Program-made: the position numbers and the translations under genes
Notes under the pieces: model-generated
What the model was told of the DNA's origin: nothing
The model's input: the letters and a program-made list of their open reading frames with translations, nothing else
The model's database searches: none
Shown: piece by piece, positions 1-11,691 of the stretch
Position numbering within the stretch: the first letter of the stretch is position 1
Layout of the letters: each line of letters starts with the position of its first letter
Assembly (NCBI RefSeq): GCF_019175385.1
Contig: NC_083345.1
Span: 113,818,480-113,882,479 of the forward strand
DNA length: 64,000 nt
From: Lycium barbarum
Lineage: Eukaryota > Streptophyta > Magnoliopsida > Solanales > Solanaceae
Reading direction: 5' to 3'

Positions 1-548
1 TATTTTTGTGTCATTAATCAAGCCATTTTGGAGACTAGTTTCCAAGTACTCCTCCAAGGCTTTTGCCTTCTCATTTCCTCCTTCAAATAGGCATTCCACT
101 ATGAGCTTAAACTCTCCAATTTAACCATTCTCAACTTCTTCCACTTCCATATCCCTATCAATGTCACAACACAAAGTAGAATCATCATAGCGGGGGTTTA
201 GCGAAAGAAAGGACACATAAGCATAATTAGCCAAATGACCATTTTGACCTCCATATCTATCACATATGCTCCACTCATAGGTTTGAGATTGAGCGCACAA
301 TCCGCCCCTGGGAGACTTTAAACAAGTTTGTCAAGAGTGGGGTCCTCTACAATAAGGACAAGGGTCATCAAAGTATGAACAACTACCATCCGAACCATTT
401 TCATGGAATGATGCCATTTATTTATTTTTTATAAAATAAAGCAAAGAAACAACTACACAAATATTCACAGGTTTGGAACCTAGCAAGTTAGCTTATTTCC
501 CACACTAGCCTTAATACACCAAATTGTTCTCCGGCAACGGCGCCAAAA
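1..548 (-). mobile_element. Leader region remnant of a Retand/Ogre-like non-autonomous LTR element (partial)
   Basis: Read on the minus strand, this matches by eye the leader just inside the better preserved element to the right (compare 40-110 with 6680-6770). At 531-548 it ends in the primer-binding-site block CCGGCAACGGCGCC, the reverse complement of the GGCGCCGTTGCCGG type PBS known from plant Retand/Ogre elements. The minus-strand translation near 300-415 is Cys-rich (a CPYCRGPH-like stretch), then comes a conserved KALEEYLETSLQ-like peptide also present in the second copy. Stop codons interrupt it. It continues beyond the left edge of the window. The function of this leader ORF is unknown to me. 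Confidence 0.6.
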
Positions 549-1282
549 TTGATAACGTCCAAATCCACTCCTCGAAGAGAAAGTGTGCTCTGAGAATCAA
601 CCTTCTCAGCTTTGTCAAAATCTTCAACTGTCTGGTCTTCAAAAGAACACAACATCACGGCTTCTAACAAGTTTTTCTCAATTGGATCATAGAAACGATA
701 GCCAAATTCATCATAATCATAACCAGCGAGGATACATTACCTAGTTTTAACTTCCAGCCTTGACCTCTCATCCTTAGGAACATGCACAAAAGCCTTACAC
801 CCAAAGACTTTCAGATGAACATAAGAGACATCCTTACCAAATTAAACTCTATCAGGGACATCACCATCCAAAGCAAAAGTAAGAGATAAATTAATAACAT
901 AAGCAGCAGTATTAAGTGTTTCTGCCCAAAAAGAATCTGGCAACTTAGCATCTGAAAGCAAACATCTAGCCATCTCAACTAGAGTTCTATTCATCTACTC
1001 TGCTAAACCATTTAACTGAGGAGTCTTTGGAGGAGTTTTTTTATGCCGAATACCCTGCTGTCTACAATAATTATCAAAGGGACCAATGTATTCATCACCA
1101 TTGTCTGAGCGGATGCATTTTAGTTTCTTCCCTGTCGTCCCTCAACCAAGGCCTGAAAATTCTTGAACACATCAAGTACTTGATCCTTGGACTTCAAAGG
1201 AAATACATAGAGTTTGTGAGAATGATCATCAATAAAAGTCACAAAGTAAAGTGCACCACCACGAGAGCTTACTTTAAAATCA
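549..1282 (-). pseudogene. Copia (Tork-type) integrase C-terminal fragment, degenerate
   Basis: On the minus strand, several frames together read as a Copia integrase core and its downstream GKE-like region: a YFVTFIDDHS-like piece (about 1200-1265), a piece resembling WAETLNTAAYVIN (about 880-940), KAFVHVPKDER (about 760-800) and FEDQTVEDFDKAEKVDSQ (about 570-640). Stops and frameshifts break it, and no gag or RT is attached. It is bounded on the left by a Retand-like PBS and on the right by the Retand-like LTR starting at 1283. It therefore looks like an older Copia scrap into which the other element inserted. Confidence 0.65.
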
Positions 1283-2620
1283 TGATACGCTCAAATTACA
1301 CCTTTTAATGGCATAACGCGAACGTTGTCAAATATAGTAACCCAACAAGGTTGGGGTCGAATCCCACAGAGAAAAATATGTAGCCGTTTAAGCAGATTAG
1401 CAATTATCACCAACAACAGCTAGGCCGAACGCATCAATGGTGGTTTTTAGATATGATTTTGATAAACTACGAAAATATTAAATCTAATCTAGAAAGAAAG
1501 TAAATTGATCAATGGCCACAAGAATGGGATAAAGGAAACTACTTCTCAAGTAACGATCCAATATATTTCACGAATTATAGATAATGGTAATATTATGTTA
1601 ATTAGCCTCAGATAATGACTCTAAATTAACTTCTCCCGAAGATTAACTAGACTACCTAATTGAATATCCCTAAAGCAATTAGGAGCATTAAGAACACCCG
1701 ACTATGGCTACAAGTGGTGTCGCCTATTCTTAGGTCAATTTCCATTAGATGGGGGTTAGCGCCCTAAATTCATGTTAATTATTCTATCACAACCCCGTTC
1801 TTCCTCTTCCGAGTTTCAAACAAAGTAAATTTGCGAGTCCTAGGTTAGCTACTCCCTTGAGAAACATTGAAGAACAAGAATAATTAAAATAACAATAACT
1901 TACTTGATTAAAAATAATGTCGATCAATAAATAAGCATAACAAGAGTTTCAATCTCAATTGCCACCAAGAAATTCATAAACATGGTTTGAATAAAAGAAA
2001 GAAAATATACATAGGAACCCTAGCTTCCAAATTTGTGTTTTATGCCAAAGATGTGTAAACATTGTGGCTTATGTAATATTTATAGGTGTACGAAAAAATC
2101 CCAAACAAAATAACCCAATGCAAAACTAATTGGGAAGAATTAAAATTTCGGATCCTTTTTTTCGCGTGGCGAAGTGCACAGCGAGCTTGTGCCTCGTGTT
2201 CTGCTTTGGTCGGCAAGTCTGAAGTAATTCACTGAAGCAACAATCTTTTAAACTTATTTGTTGCCACGTCAATATTCTGAATTCAAGTTGCATGTCGTGA
2301 CTTTGAAATATTCTTAAGCCCGTCATTGCCTCAATCATGATGTCCCTTTCTTGTCTTCTTTCCTTTTCTCTTTCTTTCTTTTTTTTTTCTTCCGCATTTA
2401 ATACAATTTTGCTCCAAATCTCTTCTTCACACCGCTTTATTCCTCCAATTTTTATTCATCCAATTTTTTTGTTTTTCTCGTGTTTTCCCCACTTAGGCTT
2501 TGGAGACCTCGTAATACCTGAAACACAATAAAAACACATAAAATCACATAGACTTGCTTAAAAACAAGTAAAACTTATAGCCGAAAAACATCGATTGTGG
2601 CATAAAATCACGCCACATCA
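1283..2620 (-). repeat. 3' LTR of the Retand/Ogre-like non-autonomous element
   Basis: The LTR starts on the plus strand with TGATACGCTCAAATTACACC and ends with CGCCACATCA, so on the element's own strand it runs TGATGTGGCG...GAGCGTATCA (TG...CA). Its first 190 bp on the plus strand match 6961-7150, the truncated other LTR. Immediately to the right is a purine-rich tract on the minus strand (AACTTTAAGTTGGGGGTAT), the expected polypurine tract. The length is 1338 bp. It contains no gene. Confidence 0.8.
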
Positions 2621-4491
2621 ATACCCCCAACTTAAAGTATTTTCTTGTCCTCAAGCAAGCCATACAAAACCACGACTCAATCTAACACCTATATATCACA
2701 AAGTAATAATGTCTACATTAGTTTTGACTCTGAACTACCGACATTCATGTTTTTCTTTCAAGGACCACCCCAATTTTCTATTTTAAAGCAATATACACAA
2801 TTCGAGAATGCTATGACTAACAATGAAGCTTCAATGCATGACATTACATTATCGAACATATTATGATGCACACAAACGCTACTTTAGGCGGTCACTTTAT
2901 TTTGCTCAATTCTCATCCTTATGCCATCACATAGACCAAAGAATGTCCCAACACACATATATACAACAAGAATGGGACAAAGACAAAAGAGAAGAGAAAA
3001 ACACTCACACTCACAAAGAACTTCATATCTACACATGCAATTGCCATAGGCTTGCCCTTATTTTCTATGTTTTCATCCGAGGCTCGCTCAGTTGTGATCA
3101 CATTAGGATTTTTTTGCCTTGTAATGTAGGCTTAGGGACGGGTAGGATATTTTTTGGATATTATTGACTCACCCTCCTTGAACACTACAACATCTCTTCA
3201 CCTTAATTCACCTCTTATCTTTCCAACCCCTTTATTTTTTTCCAAGTTTTCGACCTCGATGTGGTTTTATTCCTAACCAACTTACAAATCATTTTGTGTT
3301 ACAATTTTTTGATTTTTCTCTTTTTTCTTTTATTTCCTTTTTATATATGCAACTACCACATCAAATCTCCACTAGCAAACGCCACCACCCCAACTTATGT
3401 TTTTAACATCTACTCCACATTTAATTCACCCCCAACTTAGGCATTTTGCCTCATCTATCTAGTAGCATCAAGGAGGGAACAGGTGCGAAAATGGATTAAT
3501 TGCACAAAGGGTAAGGTTTCATAATTGGCTAGCCAAGAAAAAGGTCAAAAAGGCTCAAAAAGGGAAACTAGGGATATTTGAAATTTTTGGTAAGGCTTAT
3601 TTAGGAAAAGTGACTATTTACACAAAGAAAGCCTAAGATTATCTCACAAACAAACTAACTTTTGGATTTCAAACACGACCAACCGAGCAAATTTTAGATT
3701 ATACATGCATAAACAGAACCAAACTAACAACTTACACACATATTGGCATAAGGACAATTATTTTTACACTTGTGACCTCCTAAGTAGTCATTCATCACAC
3801 CCAAAACCCCAATAATCATAATGCCATATAAAGAATCAATCATGTCAACCAATAACTGTTCTAAGTATGCATTTTTCAAAGATTCGAGGGGTCCAAAATT
3901 TTCAACAAACCATAACAACATTCCATCAATTACAGAATAACACCAAATAAGTCAAAACTACTCTATTCAACCTAAGCAACAACTTAAACATGCCAGTTTC
4001 AACAAAAAATAAAACCCCTCAGGAAACTAACTCTGGCAAAGAAAAACCGAGGGAGTTCCTAAACACATACTTACAATACAACAATACCAGATAGACACCC
4101 CCAACTAAAAAATTTGCAGTGTCCCTATTGCATCACATAAGCATATACAAAATCTTAAGCATACCTGCTAGTACTGAGTGATATAGTCATCTCTGCTCAC
4201 CCTCTGAGCTGGAGCTACTGGGCTCTGGCAGGACAAAATCTTTCTCATTTTCCTCCTCCTCATTATGTGCTCCGCATACACTCCTTAGAATACTCATCAT
4301 CTTGTTCAAAAACTTATTTTGCTTTTTGGCGTGCTCTCTTGCCTTTTTCTGCCTCCTCTTCATTTTACCCTGCTTTTTTTTATATGCTTCAGCTCCTCCA
4401 CTACATTTGCTAATGTCTGACCACCAGATCCAGAAGGAGCTGTAGATGTGCCCTCTCCATATGGACCTGAAGGAAGACTAGCCACTAGTTG

Positions 4492-5475
4492 CTAAATCCG
4501 AGTATCCACCCCATGGACCTGGGTGGAGGTATACTGAAAAGGCCTGGCGGCCTCTTGCAGTGGTGGAAAAAGTGGTATAGCTGGAGTAGGAGCAGGAACC
4601 CCATCTGTCGAATCCGATGCATTAGAGGTGAACTGCCCAAATGACGGGGCTGCTATATCAATCTTTCTTTTCTTCTGCACATTACCAGGCCCTCTTTTCT
4701 TTAATAGCTGAATCGGTCCACCGAGCCCGTTTTCTTTGTCACCTGGCCTCGTGGGCACCCCATCAGTGGAGTACAAATAAGTGATCAACGACGGGAAGAA
4801 TAGACTCTTAGTCCTTTCAAGCACCACCTCCAGTATTTCTCTCATAATAAGCCTCCCCACATCCACAGGCAACCCTTCCATCACAGGAGAAATTAGTTTA
4901 GCCCTCTTAAGGGGCACCTCTGAATCATGTTTGGAAGGCAGCACCCTGGATGTGATAATATCTATCCAAGTTTTGGCCTCAGCAGTGAACTCTGTGGAGT
5001 CAATCTTCTTTTGCATTGTGGTCAACCACTTTGATTGCTCCCCACCATGAAGGTGGGTCACAAACCATTATTGCTTCATTTATTCGTACCTATGTGCCAT
5101 CTCACTGTTGTCACCATCCTGCAGATTGTAGTAGGCATTGATTCGAGAAGCATTGCAAAGGACATCTACGCCTCATACTTTGACAATCGCCCGATCTGTA
5201 ATGTCTGCCTCTGCAGCATTTGCATAGAATTCCGGCACAAGGGTATAATTTGCCTTGATTGGTTCATCCGCAAAGCATATCCATCGGCTTGTTACCAGCC
5301 TTTCATAGAACTCAGGCATCTTTTCTTCCAGATTTTCTATTACAATGCCCCTGTCTTCAATGAAACTCTTTCCCAGCATTCCATCATAGAGCTTCGAACA
5401 TTTTGCTGACTGAAAGGTGGTGGTAACGTAGTATTCAACCAAGGGCACTTGGGCAACATTAAATGTTGTGGCCAT
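4492..5475 (-). pseudogene. gag-like protein with 'putative plant transposon protein' domain, broken by stops
   Basis: The minus-strand reading starts MATTFNVAQVPLVEYY at 5475, continues through KMPEFYERLVTSRWICF and LVPEFYANAAEAD, and stops at 5173. Homology then resumes without a gap in RGVDVLCNASRINAYYNL and, after two stop codons near 5060-5090, in 5061-4492 (LTTMQKKIDSTEFTAEAKTW, LPVDVGRLIMREI). The order W..F....P, EFYANA, V..RGV, IN..Y.L, DVG.LI matches the Pfam-type 'putative plant transposon protein' (Transposase_32) domain found in gag-only Solanaceae elements. The C-terminal 110 residues are basic, then Pro-rich. In the cell it would have been a capsid-like RNA-binding protein. It is now a pseudogene. 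Confidence 0.65.
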
Positions 5476-6275
5476 TTTTCAAGCTTAAGTACCTATAAAA
5501 TGAACACACATGTCGAACATACGTATGGATACCTAAAACAATGTAAAATGAGGCAATTAGGCCAAAGGACTGGGTCACGAAATTTTCGAGCGGTTCTGAG
5601 CGAGTGTTCTGTTTCTGCACTGCCTCTTTTCCTTCAGCGCGTTCGCGCTATTTCAATTTTTTATTGTTGCGCGTTCGCATGAAGGACCAGTGCGATCGCG
5701 CTGAGTCGGTGACAGTTTCAGCAGGCATTTTCACAAACAGGTTATGGGCATGATTTTAGGGCTTCGATTTCATGATATTAACCACGTATTTTGCCCCAAC
5801 TTTTGCAACAAATAAACACCCAACTCTCAACTCACATCACTCAAAAACTAACAACAATTTACATGACAAGAAATTCAACAATTTCATCAAATCTTAATGC
5901 TTAAACAAGTGAAAGTAAAAATTTTCTTTCACAATTTCTAACATGAAAAGATGATAAAAACAACCCTATGAATAAGAGAATAAGAGAATCACATACCTTG
6001 TGGTTGCAAGTTGAAGAATTTTTAAGATTTGAAGTTGAGTTTGAGAGAAAAGTGAGAGAAAAGGGAGAGAAATGGGGGTTATACCCCCTTGGCTTCTATT
6101 TTTAAACGTTTCGCTTACCTGGGGGATCCACATTGGTGCGTTCGCGCTGAACAATTTTTTTTTTATATATTTATTAGTCATAAATAATAAAATAAACTAT
6201 TCTAAAAATTTATTAATGATGGGTTTCCTCCCACCAAGCGCTTAATTTAACGTCGCGGCACGACGGTTACCAACT

Positions 6276-6746
6276 TTACCGCTTTTCTCGCCATTTGGAG
6301 CTTATGAATTGGGCACCCAACATGGATTCAAGTTTGTGACCACGAGCAGCGGGGGTTGGTAAATATATGATCGCGCCAAGTAAAACATTTTTCATCTTAC
6401 ACTTTTTGGCTTTCAAATGAGGAATGTCGTTCTGCTTTCTTGAATTTTCAAATTCCAAAATATAAGGCTCTTGAACTTCTTGAATTACGGCATCCTCTTT
6501 GTCCCCTGGATTGGAGTCAACACCAACTAGATTTTCCAAAACAATGGTTGACTCCAATTTATTTTTTTCTTTGGCATTCCCAATAAACTCATCTTCATGA
6601 TTTACCCTTTTATCTTGAGCATTGGGGAGTTCATAATGATTTGACCATGGAGGATTTTCTTCGTCTGTCCTCAAACCAAGTTGGAGACCAGTTTCCAAGT
6701 ATTCTTCCAAGGCTTTTTTATTTTCGTTACCCTCACCTAGAGGCAC
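6276..6746 (-). pseudogene. Leader ORF of the Retand-like element, function unknown
   Basis: An open frame of 156 codons just downstream of the PBS on the minus strand. Its beginning (NENKKALEEYLETGLQLGLR) is conserved in the other copy at the left edge of the window. An upstream in-frame or near-frame extension reaches a start at about 6828 with an MTSFHEN-like beginning, comparable to the MASFHENGSDG-like start near 415 in the first copy. This suggests a longer ancestral ORF of which this is the 3' part. The protein is acidic, without membrane segments or motifs that I recognise. Confidence 0.4.
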
Positions 6747-6938
6747 TCCATCATGAGTTTGAACTCACCAATTTGGCCATGCTCACAATAAAAATCACTA
6801 CTAAACAAGTTTTCATGGAAAGATGTCATTTTTTTTCAAAATAAAATAAAACACAGAAAACAACTATACAAATATTCACAGGTTCGGTTCAAAGAAAGTT
6901 ATCTTATTTTCTAAATTATCCAAAATACGCCAATTATT

Positions 6939-6957
6939 CCCCGGCAACGGCGTCAAA
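6939..6957 (-). promoter_or_regulatory. Primer binding site of the Retand-like element
   Basis: The minus strand reads TTTGACGCCGTTGCCGGGG directly after the LTR end TATCA plus two or three bases. It differs from the usual plant TGGCGCCGTTGCCGG site by a GCGCC to ACGCC change. The copy at 531-546 keeps the GGCGCC form. Confidence 0.75.
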
Positions 6958-6960
6958 ATT

Positions 6961-7150
6961 TGATACGCTCAAATTACACCTTTTAATGGCATAACGCGAA
7001 CGTTGCCAAATATAGTAACCCAACAAGGTTGGGGTGGAATCCCACAAAGAACAATATGTAGGCGTTTAAGCAGATTAGGAATTATCACCAACAACAACTA
7101 GGCCAAACGTATCAATGGTGGTTTTTAGATATGATTTTGATAAACTACGG
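6961..7150 (-). repeat. Truncated 5' LTR of the Retand-like element
   Basis: 190 bp that align with the start of the LTR at 1283 (same TGATACGCTCAAATTACACC beginning, a few substitutions). The match stops abruptly after GATAAACTAC, where Copia sequence begins. About 1150 bp of LTR are missing, so this is a deletion scar and not a normal insertion edge. Confidence 0.8.
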
Positions 7151-8448
7151 GGAGTTTTTTGTACCTTTCCCCTTTCACTGCCATCGTTCTCTCCTTCATC
7201 AACTTCCACTCGTGCCTTTCTTGTGTCAGCAGTAGGTTTTTCTTTACTCCTAGAGCTTCTTTTTGTTAAAGAGATCTCCTCCTCTTCCTCTTCTTGATCT
7301 TCATCTGCAAGTGCCATGGCTTCTTTGTCCCTTGGTTGACTCAACTCAGCAGTGTTTATAAGTTGCTTTTTCTTCCTTGTATTCTTCTTATCTTTGGATT
7401 GCGAGGAAAACTATCCTCTAGTCCTAGGTCTGGAAGGGGGTGGATTTTCAAAGTGTTGAAAAGAGGTCTTCTTCTGTGCAGTAAACTTACCTTTTCCCAA
7501 CTTTCGTTTCTTGAATGTTTTTGCAGTACCGTATCGTTTAGCAGACCCTTGACCAGGACCAGATCCCTTTGCTGATGATTTCTTCCAAGGAACAATAATG
7601 GTGGATAGAAGTGTAGCATCCAAAGTCTCCTGATTGGGACCAAGTACCTTCCCTTGTACTGGAGAACTCGTTTCTTCATCATTTCTTTGTTTTTCTTGCA
7701 TTTCCAAAGACTCACACTTCTCTCCTATATTGGCAGATCCACTTGTAAAATTTGCAGCATTCCCAACAGGATTTCCACTACCCAAGAATCTGTATAAGTT
7801 ACCACCTTCTACAAAGACTTCAGGTGTAACCTTATCCCTAGTTTTCACATTTTTAGTTCTTTCATCAACATTATCAGCAGTTTGGGATACACTCAGTCTT
7901 TCCTTACACTTAGTGTTTTCAAGGACATCATCCAAATTTTCACATTTTCCCTCAGTTTCTAGTTCACTCCCAGCAAGCAAATATTCCTGATTAATGAACT
8001 CATTTACGGTTACTTCTAAGTCCAAGAGATTTTGATTACCTGAGTTTACTGCTGCCTCATCCAATATTTATGAAACTCTCTCACCTCCTTTGGTTGCATA
8101 TTTGCTAGTTATCTCCATTACATTATCCTTTTCAGTTCCTTCCTCAGTGAGCTCAAACAGTTTGGAGGTAGTGATAGAATTTGCACTATTATCGGGAATG
8201 GGTTTGTTGGACTGAGAGGGATGCATGGATTCAAGGGCATAATCTTGTGATTGTTTCTCCTTTTGAGTGTCAGAGAGACCAGGAACGGTTGATTTAGAGA
8301 CAGAGCTTATTTGGTTTTGTTCATGGAAATTTTGGGTTTCTGGCTCGAAAACAGAGGACGGATAGTCAGTTGGAGGAGGGGCTTGAGAAGATGAAAGTGT
8401 GGGGATGGCTTCAGTAGCATTTGAGAAGGTTAACACTTGGTTAGACAT
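7151..8448 (-). pseudogene. Low-complexity acidic/basic ORF of a Copia element, possible third (env-like) ORF
   Basis: Read on the minus strand, a frame starts MSNQVLTFSNATEAIP at 8448, is stopped once at about 8068, continues without loss of character to 7411 and then to 7075. The protein is rich in Ser, Thr, Pro, Glu and Lys. It has an FKKRKLGKGK-like basic patch near 7500 and a run of Glu near 7280. I see no catalytic motif. It lies 3' of gag pieces in the same orientation as the Copia LTR at 11051. Sirevirus-type Copia elements carry a third, env-like ORF, which is one explanation. An expanded gag tail is another. The assignment is weak. Confidence 0.35.
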
Positions 8449-9436
8449 GGAAAGATTTGGGTACGAAGATGTGATATTAAGTAATAGAGAAGAGTTTTGA
8501 TCGACGAAGTTGAGATGAGAAGAGAGAAAGCATTTTGGTTTAAAGATTAAATGAGAAGCCCCCTCTTGATTGGTCGAGAGAGGGTTACTGGGTCAATGTG
8601 GGTTGGGCTTGAAGAATGTCAATCGATGAGATGAAGTTTCAAAAAGGCAGGAGAAAGGACTGACACTGCATTCAACGACATTAATGATGTATGTCAATGC
8701 TCGAAAAGACTACTAAACTGAGCAAGCAGGACCAGGTCCCATGGCTTAAGATAGCTTAGGTAGAGAAGTCTGAGAAATGCAATATCTTTAAAATTTGTAT
8801 TGTCCTGAAATGGTCATGTAAAGACACCCATTATCAATCATAGTTGACCATTAAGGAGATGTAAGTGATTTAGGCAAACTCAGTTCCAGTTGGTTTCTCT
8901 CAAGATACCCTTTGCTCGATGCGTTAAGACGAATGTAGGTACTACAATTCTCCATCTTCCATGACTTCATATGACTTGACCTTTTTTCACATCTTCCCTC
9001 AGGAAGAGACTGCTCCAAAATGTTGTGACTGTTGCTACTCTAGTGCTCAAATCGCTATTGATCAGAGCAGCACTCCAGATGATAGCAAGATCATTTCATC
9101 TTCAAACAGGATAGATTTAAGCCATCCATTTGAAGTGGTTTTCAAAGAGGGATGAAGGGACCAGGTCCTTTACCTATAGGTTATTTCTGAACCCTCTTAA
9201 TCATTGAGAGAAACTTCATTTTGAACCTCGATAGACATCATAAATCTCAATACCCTTCATTTAAAACATTGAAAACATTTGACTTGCTCAGCAGAAATCT
9301 TTTCTCTTTTGATAACAAAGAGTTTTCACATTCTTGGATTCAACTCACTGAGTATCAGATCCCTTGAAGAGGAAGTTTAACTGAGAGGCATCTACTAATC
9401 TCTGTGTTGAGTGACAATGTTGTTGGCCATTTTTTC
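8449..9436 (-). mobile_element. Non-coding or decayed interior of the Copia element
   Basis: No gene is recognisable in this kilobase. It belongs to the same element, because the palindromic words GGACCAGGTCC at 8729-8739 and 9158-9168 recur in this element's LTR and gag linker. The reverse transcriptase and integrase expected in an autonomous Copia element are absent between gag and the downstream ORF. Confidence 0.5.
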
Positions 9437-10629
9437 TCATTTGTAGCAGAATTCTTCGATCTTGGTGCACGCTTTCACAGAGGAGTGCCTTGCAGTTTTC
9501 CTCGTATAAAGAATGTCATTTTCTTCATTCTTGACACTTACACGCTCCTTTGTTAAGGCTTTGAGTGATAGACTATCCATTTTTTCAATCTTGTGCTTCA
9601 AGCAGTCAACATTTCCACTGCCCTTTCCCACTCCAGCCCTTTTCTCTGATCACTCGTTAACCCTAGGACCCAAAAACAGTTGGATCCCAAGTAATAATAG
9701 AAGGGATGGACTTGATCTTTGTTTACCCCTCCTTGCCAATTTCCCTTCTTCTTCCAGGGACCGGGTCCTTTGCCTTTTGATTTGATTTCAACCACATTCC
9801 TTCTACTTTGTTCTGCTCGGGCTCCTGCTTTGGCCCATGTATCATAACAATCAGCGTGGTCAGAATGAACATAACTCCAGTTTTCACACCTAGATCTTCA
9901 TTTGCCCTAAGTATTGTGTGAAAGTGTGTCTCTTTCAGCACAAATGCTCTGTTTCACATCGTAACTAGAACGGACTAGAGTAGGCTCACCAAAAAGCCAT
10001 GTCCAAAGATATGAAATCTCAAGATCTGTCTTTTTCTGCTTTACCTTCTCCTGAATTAGCTTATTTCTTCTAAGCTCCGCGATGAGATTTGCCTTGGCCT
10101 TTTCAAGTTCTTTCTCAATCCTAAGATGAATCTCACCGATCTCCTATTTTAGCCTAGGAGAAATGTTTATTAGCTTCTTCATCTGATGATTGTTTGAGGC
10201 ATTTTCTCTGATCTCTCATCTAACTTGATTACTTGGATTTCCTGGGGACATAGTTTTGTTGTTTCTATTTTGCTTGAAACCATCTGCCTAGCCAGAAAAT
10301 ATACAAATCAAGAGATTGGCAAGAGATATCAACCTCTTCTGAGAGTAGCAGTCCAGATCCTTTTGAATATCAACAAAATAACCTTTTTGTCAGAAATCTA
10401 GTCTTCCCTTTTCACTTCTTCATTGCCATTTTTAGCAACAGAGCTTGCCTTGAGTGTAAATGTAGATTTAAGTTCATTGTCAACACTCATCATAGATATA
10501 TCACATTGTTTATCTTTATATAGGGTGAATAAGTTTTTTCTGGTTGCCATGACCTGTTTCACAAGATGATTAGCATCATTTCTTCTGTTGGCATTCTTGG
10601 CAGAGACCTAGTTCCATGCAGCTTTATCT
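9437..10629 (-). pseudogene. Copia gag C-terminal/linker region, degenerate
   Basis: Overlapping minus-strand frames at 9598-9941 carry pieces such as RANEDLGVKTG, KSNQKAKDPVPG, KKKGNWQGG and STRLKKW. They resemble the linker that precedes the protease motif (DSGCSRHMTG) in large Copia elements. The protease itself is not visible. 9950-10560 is coiled-coil-like in character (many Glu/Lys codons on the minus strand) but broken by stops. It lies between the zinc-knuckle piece on the right and the unknown ORF on the left. Confidence 0.45.
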
Positions 10630-11049
10630 TCATTGTGATTTTTTATAAAGCCTTTGAATATGAGGAGAGCATTCCTCCGAGAGATGTTCAAGCTTTCCGC
10701 ACTTGTGACAACAAATATTTTCTTTGTAATTCCTATTGGATCTTCCTTTATTAGAGATTATGTTATTTTTTCGAGCCATATCTTGGAATCTTTGAGTGAG
10801 AGGCTCCATGTCGATATCGTCACTTTTAGAGCCATCTATCTTTGACTCTCCTTTCTCAAGATCTTGAATAGGCTCGCTGTCCTCCATTTCTATAACCTCT
10901 CGCACTCTTGCCCTCCACCACCTATAATATCCTCCATTGAGTCTTCGTGGTCGTGTGCTAAATTCTTCCTTCTCTAGGTTTGGTGAACTGGCCATAAGAG
11001 GATCCTTTCTAGGTGTTACCCTTTTAGAAAGTCCTTGCTCTGATACCAA
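10630..11049 (-). pseudogene. Copia gag N-terminus joined to a CCHC zinc knuckle (internal deletion)
   Basis: The frame includes MASSPNLEKEEFSTRPRRLN followed by GGYYRWWRARVREVIEMEDS, matching the start of solanaceous Copia gag (NLEEGQST.RPPRFNG.YY.WWK.RM..F..AEDSELW). It then jumps to SDDIDMEPLTQRFQDMARK and a zinc knuckle CHKCGKLEHLSEEC (CX2CX4HX4C), which normally lie about 250 residues apart. The middle of gag is therefore deleted in frame. The true start is the internal Met of MASSPN (about 10995). The residues before it are PBS-side leader. Gag would package element RNA in cytoplasmic particles. Confidence 0.7.
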
Positions 11050-11050
11050 T
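11036..11050 (-). promoter_or_regulatory. Copia primer binding site (tRNA-iMet type)
   Basis: The minus strand reads ATTGGTATCAGAGCA right after the LTR end TTTTATCA. TGGTATCAGAGC is the classic complement of the initiator tRNA-Met 3' end used by Copia elements. Confidence 0.9.
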
Positions 11051-11691
11051 TGATAAAACCTACCGGTTCACCGTTGCCTAGTTCACAGGCTGAGAGTTTT
11101 ACTCAAAACAGTCTAGGGGACGTGGTCCCTGAACTGTTCTCACAGATAATTATGAAAGGTAAACGAGGGAAGAAATTTACGTGGAAAACTCCTTGCTCAA
11201 GGGATTAAAAACTACGACCTACCTCAGTAGGATTTCCAACTTCACTAGACTGAGCAAAGTGTAAGATTACAAGTTTTTGTCCTCGGAATTAGTTCCTAAT
11301 TCTACCCCTCAAAACACCTCTGTTGTAGGTGAATCTAGACCACTAATCTCCCCTCACAAACAACTTCGCAACCTTTACTCCTTTTACTCCTCTAGGCTGA
11401 GAAACTAATCCACCTAGAATATAGTATAATCCTAGTGTACCACTCAAGGGCACCCCTTGAGAATTCAAACCACAACGACTAACTCTAGCCAAAGTGTTAA
11501 CACACAGTTTCAAAATAAGGATCAAGAAAATACCTACAAACAGCCCTTCTCAAAGGAATGTAGGTTCACAATTTATAGAACAAAGAAACAAAGACTCAAA
11601 AACCTAAGGACTTAAAGCATCTTCAATTCAGGGATCTGGTCCTTTGGCTTGTTGTGGCTTGTTCTTGAGAGCACCTTGATAGGGTGGCGGT
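11051..11691 (-). repeat. Copia 5' LTR, R/U5-side part
   Basis: On the plus strand it starts TGATAAAACCTACCGG directly beside the PBS and continues to 11691, where a separate TG...CA element is inserted. The sequence resumes at 16007. It carries two of the GGACnnnGGTCC words (11118-11128 and 11632-11642). Together with 16007-16282 the LTR would be about 0.92 kb. Confidence 0.75.

Larger units (their letters stand above)
2621..6960 (-). mobile_element. Internal region of the Retand/Ogre-like non-autonomous (TR-GAG type) retroelement
   Basis: This lies between the two LTR copies and is read right to left: PBS (6939-6957), a leader ORF (6276-6746), a split gag-like gene (4492-5475), then about 1.8 kb of A/C-rich sequence on the plus strand without a recognisable gene (2636-4480), and the polypurine tract (2621-2638). 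I see no protease, RT, RNase H or integrase. The element therefore had to move in trans, as described for TR-GAG elements. The two long non-coding stretches (2640-4480 and 5480-6270) show nothing else that I can support. Confidence 0.7.

Noticed and set aside
2919..3167. Opposed frames of 60 and 114 codons
   Set aside because: A/C-rich non-coding part of the retroelement interior. No codon signal or domain.
4781..5409. Plus-strand frames opposite the gag-like gene
   Set aside because: Antisense shadows. The minus-strand reading has the recognisable domain.
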